Shown here: positions 60,546 to 64,000 of the stretch, one piece after another | How the letters are laid out: each line of letters opens with the position of its first letter | How positions within the stretch are numbered: position 1 is the stretch's first letter | NCBI RefSeq assembly: GCF_900537115.1 | Contig: NZ_UNRG01000001.1 | Location: forward strand, 311,121-375,120 | DNA length: 64,000 nt | Direction of reading: 5' to 3' | From: Arthrobacter sp. Alg241-R88 | GTDB taxonomy: Bacteria; Actinomycetota; Actinomycetes; Actinomycetales; Micrococcaceae | Program-made: the position numbers and the translations under genes | The notes under the pieces: generated by a model | Told to the model about the DNA's origin: nothing | The model's input: only the letters and a program-made list of their open reading frames with translations | Databases searched by the model: none

Positions 60546-62117
60546 GTGAAGGCTTCCCAGGGGATCGAGATCGAAAAGAAGTACGACGTCGGCAATGACG
60601 CCACAGTGCCCGCGCTGGAACAACTGCCCGGCGTTGCCCGCGTCGGAACGCCCCATACCGCTGTGCTGGAGGCCGTCTATTTCGATACCGACCGGCACGC
60701 GCTCACATCCCGCCGCATCACCCTGCGGCGCCGCACCGGCGGGATCGACGCCGGTTGGCACCTGAAGCTGCCCCCGGAAGCCCGCACCGGCTCCGGAACA
60801 GAACCCCAGCAGCGCCGGGAGCTGCACGCCCCTCTTGGCCAGCCCGACGTCGTTCCCGGCAGCCTGTTGGCCCACGTGCAGGCGTACCTCCGTGGAACGG
60901 AAGTGGCTCCCGTGGTCCGGCTTGAAACCCGGCGCACCACCCACCCGCTCTACGGGGAGGACGGCGCTCATCTGGCAGACCTGGCGGACGATGAAGTGGA
61001 GGCGACACGCCTGCACCACCAACCCGCGGATGAACAGCCGCAACGCTGGCGGGAGTGGGAACTGGAACTCGTCAACGGCAGTCCGGACCTGTTTGGCCCC
61101 GCTGAGCAACTCGTCGCAGCCGCCGGCGCCCGTCCCGCCGGCCACGCATCCAAACTCGCGCGGGCACTCGGCAGCGCTGCCAACGGGAGCGGAGAACAGG
61201 AAACGGAAAGTCCCGCTGCGCTCCTGGCCGGAAAGAAGGCCCCGGCAGCCGCCGTCGTCACGGTCTATGTGGCGGAGCAGCTGCGCCAACTCTTCGCGGG
61301 GGATGCCGGCGTCCGGCTGGAGGAGCCTGAGGCCGTCCACGATATGAGGTCCGCAACGCGGCGCATCCGCTCGGTGCTGGCCGCCTACCGCAAGCTGTAC
61401 CGGGCCGTCCCGGTACGTCGCCTTCGGGACGAACTTGGCTGGCTCGGCCACCTGCTGGGCGAACCCCGTGACGCCGAAGTCCTGCTGGGCCGGCTGCGGG
61501 GCCACCTTGCTGAGCTGCCGCCGGGCGATGGAACGGACGCAGCGAGGGAACAGGTGGAGCGCAAGGCCGGTGCTGCCTTCGACGCCGGATACCGCCGGCT
61601 CCAGGCGGCGCTGCAGTCGGAACGCTATTTCCGGCTGCTGGACGATCTTGAGGACTTCTGCCGCCAGCCGCCGGTGCTGTCGCAGGCCGTTGCCCCTGGG
61701 CGGACCATTTCCGCAAAAGTGGTGGAGAAGTCCGCCCGCCGGCTGCGCCGCTCGCAAAAGGCTGCAGCACATGCCAGGCGCGGGACGGCCCACGAAAACG
61801 CCCTCCACCAGGTGCGCAAGGACGCCAAGCGGCTTCGCCATGTGGCCGAGTCGGCAGGGCTGGTACGCGGTAAACGTGCGCGGAAAGTGGCCAAGGCCGC
61901 CCACCGGCAGCAAAGGATCCTGGGTGATTTCCACGACGCCGTGATTGCACGGAACCTGCTGCAGACACTCGAAGCAGGTCACATGCTGCCGGAGCCCACG
62001 GCCGAGGCCCTGGCCGCGCTGCGGATCCGCCAGACGGAACTCATGGATAGGGCCGAGGCCAAGTACCGCAAAGCCCGCAAGAAGTCCCGCGGCCTGCTGA
62101 AACCCCGGGTCATCTAA
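60546..62117 (+). CDS. CYTH and CHAD domain protein
   Basis: A 523-residue protein. The N-terminal CYTH domain (about 5-200) has the ExExK triphosphate motif EIEKKYDV and a charged tunnel. The C-terminal CHAD domain (about 225-515) is a histidine-rich helical bundle with VHDMRSATRRIRSVLAAYRKL-like repeats (shown as VHDMRSATRRIRSVL and HQVRKDAKRLRHVAE). CYTH proteins hydrolyse triphosphates, and CHAD binds polyphosphate, so it likely acts on inorganic polyphosphate. GGAAGGA before GTG 60546 fixes the start. It stands alone. Confidence 0.9.
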   Translation: MKASQGIEIEKKYDVGNDATVPALEQLPGVARVGTPHTAVLEAVYFDTDRHALTSRRITLRRRTGGIDAGWHLKLPPEARTGSGTEPQQRRELHAPLGQPDVVPGSLLAHVQAYLRGTEVAPVVRLETRRTTHPLYGEDGAHLADLADDEVEATRLHHQPADEQPQRWREWELELVNGSPDLFGPAEQLVAAAGARPAGHASKLARALGSAANGSGEQETESPAALLAGKKAPAAAVVTVYVAEQLRQLFAGDAGVRLEEPEAVHDMRSATRRIRSVLAAYRKLYRAVPVRRLRDELGWLGHLLGEPRDAEVLLGRLRGHLAELPPGDGTDAAREQVERKAGAAFDAGYRRLQAALQSERYFRLLDDLEDFCRQPPVLSQAVAPGRTISAKVVEKSARRLRRSQKAAAHARRGTAHENALHQVRKDAKRLRHVAESAGLVRGKRARKVAKAAHRQQRILGDFHDAVIARNLLQTLEAGHMLPEPTAEALAALRIRQTELMDRAEAKYRKARKKSRGLLKPRVI

Positions 62118-62149
62118 TCCCCGGGCGCTCACACCAAGCGGTGCAGCGG

Positions 62150-63586
62150 CTACTTGCCCTGGCGTGCGGACAGCCGGGCCACCGCCAGTGCCAGCCACAG
62201 CTGCACGCGGTCGGTGGTGACGGCGGGATCATAGCCGGTCAGTTCGGTGATCTGCGCCAGCCGGTACCGGACCGTGTTCCGGTGCAGGGTGAGCTCCTCG
62301 GCGACGGCGGCCACGGAGCCGTTGTTGTTGAGGTAGCTTTCCAGCGTGGTCATCAGTTCCGCACCATGGGCCGCGTCGAACATCCGGAGCGGATTGAGGG
62401 ACTCGTGCGCCATATCTGCCAGCGGCACATCCTCACTCGCCAGCAGCAGCGACGTCAGGCTCAGCCGCTCCGGCTCGTTGACGGGCAGCCCGTGGCTCGC
62501 CGCGTCGCGCGCCTCGAAGTAGCTCCAGCGCAGGCCGTTCGGCTTCGTGTACGCGCCGCCGATGCCGATGGTCGCATGGATGCCCGCCTCGGCCAGGTGG
62601 TCGCTCAACTTCCGCGCCAGCGCCGGTGCCGCGCCGCCGTCGTCGTTCAATACCAGCACCAGGTCCTTGCCCACGACGGCGGCAACCGCCTTCTCCAGTT
62701 CCCGCGGCACCGAGGTGCTCACCAGGGCTTTGTGGTGCGCGGCTGAGACGGCCAGCAACACCACATTCTTGCGGGTGCTGTTCACGCCGACGCCGGCCAG
62801 GCGGCGCTGGGCCTCGCTGGTTTCCAGCGCCCCGTGGATCACATCCTCCAGCACCTGCCCGCACAGCGCACGCTCGGCCTGGCGCTGCTTGACCATGTTG
62901 TTCAGTTCAACGCTGATCAGGTTCTGGGCATACCCGATGATGCCGGTGTCCTCGAAGGGCTTGCGGACCCACAGCGTGCAGGCGTCGCGCCGGCCCGTGG
63001 GGATGGGGTAGGAGGCCCAGGTGTCAGCCTGAGGCGTGTCCTTGCTGCTGTTGTACAGCTGGGCCGTGAACTGCGTGAGGACAATGTCCGCCCGGAGCAT
63101 GCCGCCCAGATGCTTCAACAGCTCGGCCAGGCCGCCGCCCGTCAGCAGGGCACGGGCCAGCACCTGGTGTCCTGCGATCAGCCGCTCCAGCTTCGCGTAG
63201 TGGTCCGCGGACTGGGCATCCGCCACGAGCTTGCCGATAGCAATGAACGGAGTTTCGTACGGGACCTCCACCACGGGCAGGCCCCAGCGGTTCGCCTCGG
63301 CGAGCAGCGCAGGCGGCACTGCCTCATGGGAAAGTCCCACACCAAAACCGATACCGACGGCACCGGCCCGCTGCACCTGCCGGACAAACCGCCGCTGCTC
63401 GGGTGCGGACTTCAGCCGCAGGCCCGTGGTGAGGATCAGCTCGCCGCCGTTGATGAACCGCTGCGGATCCTCCAGCTCGGTCACTGCCACCCAGTTGATG
63501 TCCTGGTGCCACGTCGTCTCGGCAACCCCTGCTTTGGACAGGTTCAGGGATTTGACACCCAGGAGGGCAGCAAGGGAAATGGCCAT
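62150..63586 (-). CDS. PucR-family transcriptional regulator
   Basis: A 478-residue regulator. The N-terminal PucR/PurC-like domain (about 5-120), a GGDEF-like middle region and a C-terminal helix-turn-helix (HTH_30, about 420-475) with AEELTLHRNTVRYRLAQI are visible. PucR members often control purine, amine or amino-acid catabolic genes. It is divergent from an aminobutyraldehyde dehydrogenase gene 156 bases away, the probable target. The ATG start at 63586 is the first good start of the domain. Confidence 0.88.
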   Translation of the reverse strand: MAISLAALLGVKSLNLSKAGVAETTWHQDINWVAVTELEDPQRFINGGELILTTGLRLKSAPEQRRFVRQVQRAGAVGIGFGVGLSHEAVPPALLAEANRWGLPVVEVPYETPFIAIGKLVADAQSADHYAKLERLIAGHQVLARALLTGGGLAELLKHLGGMLRADIVLTQFTAQLYNSSKDTPQADTWASYPIPTGRRDACTLWVRKPFEDTGIIGYAQNLISVELNNMVKQRQAERALCGQVLEDVIHGALETSEAQRRLAGVGVNSTRKNVVLLAVSAAHHKALVSTSVPRELEKAVAAVVGKDLVLVLNDDGGAAPALARKLSDHLAEAGIHATIGIGGAYTKPNGLRWSYFEARDAASHGLPVNEPERLSLTSLLLASEDVPLADMAHESLNPLRMFDAAHGAELMTTLESYLNNNGSVAAVAEELTLHRNTVRYRLAQITELTGYDPAVTTDRVQLWLALAVARLSARQGK

Positions 63587-63742
63587 GGACCAAGGATAAA
63601 CGGCTGCTAGTCAACCGCACTAAAAAGCAGCAGAAAGGGTGTGCAGGTGGCTATTCACGGCGCAGGGGTGCTGGCATAGGCTCAAGGCAGTCAAATCCAT
63701 CCGCCTTGCCGCCGATGGCCCCCAGGAAAGAGGTTGCACACC

Positions 63743-64000
63743 GTGGTCCAAACCTTGCAGAACTTCATCAACGGCACGTTTGTCACGCCTGCCGGCACCG
63801 GCACGCTGGACATCGTCAACCCCACCAACGGTGACGTTGTGGCGCACTCGCCCATCTCCGTCCAGGAAGACGTTGACGCGGCCATGGCAGCCGCCAAGGA
63901 GGCCTTCAAGAGCTGGAAGCACGTCACGCCGGGCCAGCGGCAGCTGATGCTGCTCAAGCTCGCAGATGCCATCGAGGCCAACAGCGACGAACTGGTGGAG
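63743..64000 (+). CDS. Aminobutyraldehyde/aldehyde dehydrogenase, N-terminal part (cut by window end)
   Basis: The first 86 codons of an ALDH-family gene that runs past the window. The start VVQTLQNFINGTFVTPAG and the block LDIVNPTNGDVVA match the N-terminus of gamma-aminobutyraldehyde dehydrogenases, which finish putrescine breakdown to GABA. The catalytic Cys and Glu lie beyond the edge. The GTG start follows AAAGAGG with a nine-base gap. The divergent PucR-type regulator is a likely controller. Confidence 0.8.
   Translation, partial: MVQTLQNFINGTFVTPAGTGTLDIVNPTNGDVVAHSPISVQEDVDAAMAAAKEAFKSWKHVTPGQRQLMLLKLADAIEANSDELVE

Noticed and set aside
59141..60598. 485-codon frame opposite the MFS gene
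   Set aside because: It is rich in Gln, His and Gly, as expected from the antisense of a membrane protein, and lacks a start signal.
60420..62198. 592-codon antisense frame over the CYTH-CHAD gene
   Set aside because: Low-complexity composition without any domain; the plus-strand gene has clear CYTH and CHAD motifs.

Overview
This is high-GC actinobacterial chromosomal DNA, most likely from an Arthrobacter/Pseudarthrobacter-type member of the Micrococcaceae. The evidence is the dense GTG/ATG start usage with 1-4 nt gene overlaps, menaquinone (not ubiquinone) synthesis genes including a MenJ-like reductase, the FprA-type ferredoxin reductase, the actinobacterial sulfate-assimilation order sir-cysH-cysD-cysN, PhoX with an extended N-terminus, DUF1206 and AbiEi/DUF559 proteins. 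No rRNA, tRNA, CRISPR array, phage or transposase gene was found. The species call is inference from gene content only.

Layout. (1) 151-7989: a tight set of amide-bond enzymes: nitrilase-family amidase, class C26 gamma-glutamyl hydrolase, GCS2 gamma-glutamyl ligase, Orn/Lys/Arg decarboxylase, an AsnO/N-acetylglutaminylglutamine-amide-type amidotransferase and an M20 dipeptidase. Together they look like a make-and-break pathway for a small gamma-glutamyl amide, possibly an osmolyte; its product is unknown. (2) 8093-9931: PAP2 phosphatase and an ArsR/SRPBCC pair. (3) 9996-19539: a SARP-like regulator with a degenerate receiver domain, a 1773-residue secreted haem peroxidase with RTX and fibronectin repeats, a lipoprotein and a multicopper oxidase, together a candidate extracellular oxidation (perhaps Mn(II)) locus. 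(4) 19737-35786: menaquinone genes menC, menD, menF, menG, menJ-like and polyprenyl diphosphate synthase, interrupted by phoX, an aminotransferase/VOC pair and an amino-acid ABC transporter. (5) 36236-38282: an AbiEi/DUF559 protein surrounded by repeats, a SUKH-like protein and a TRIC channel. (6) 38344-53754: sulfur assimilation: sirohydrochlorin chelatase, sulfite reductase, APS reductase, ATP sulfurylase subunits, a sulfonate-type ABC transporter, siroheme synthase and ferredoxin-NADP reductase, with RtcB, GDPD and a histidine-less Hpt protein in between. (7) 53846-64000: membrane proteins, an AI-2E family exporter, a GntR/MFS pair, a CYTH-CHAD protein, a PucR regulator and the start of an aminobutyraldehyde dehydrogenase.

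How parts fit. Siroheme made by CysG and the SirB-like chelatase is the cofactor of sulfite reductase, which can take electrons from ferredoxin reduced by FprA. The sir operon and cysG share a nearly identical leaderless promoter. The men genes run from chorismate to a prenylated, methylated and reduced menaquinone, except that menA, menB and menE lie outside the window.

Non-coding structure is unusually rich. There are arrays with an exact 32-bp period in opposite orientations on both sides of phoX, two copies of a 31-bp-arm palindrome, a three-copy motif around the DUF559 gene, SARP-like direct repeats 22 bp apart, a PHO-box-like triple repeat and a nested hairpin after the polyprenyl synthase gene.
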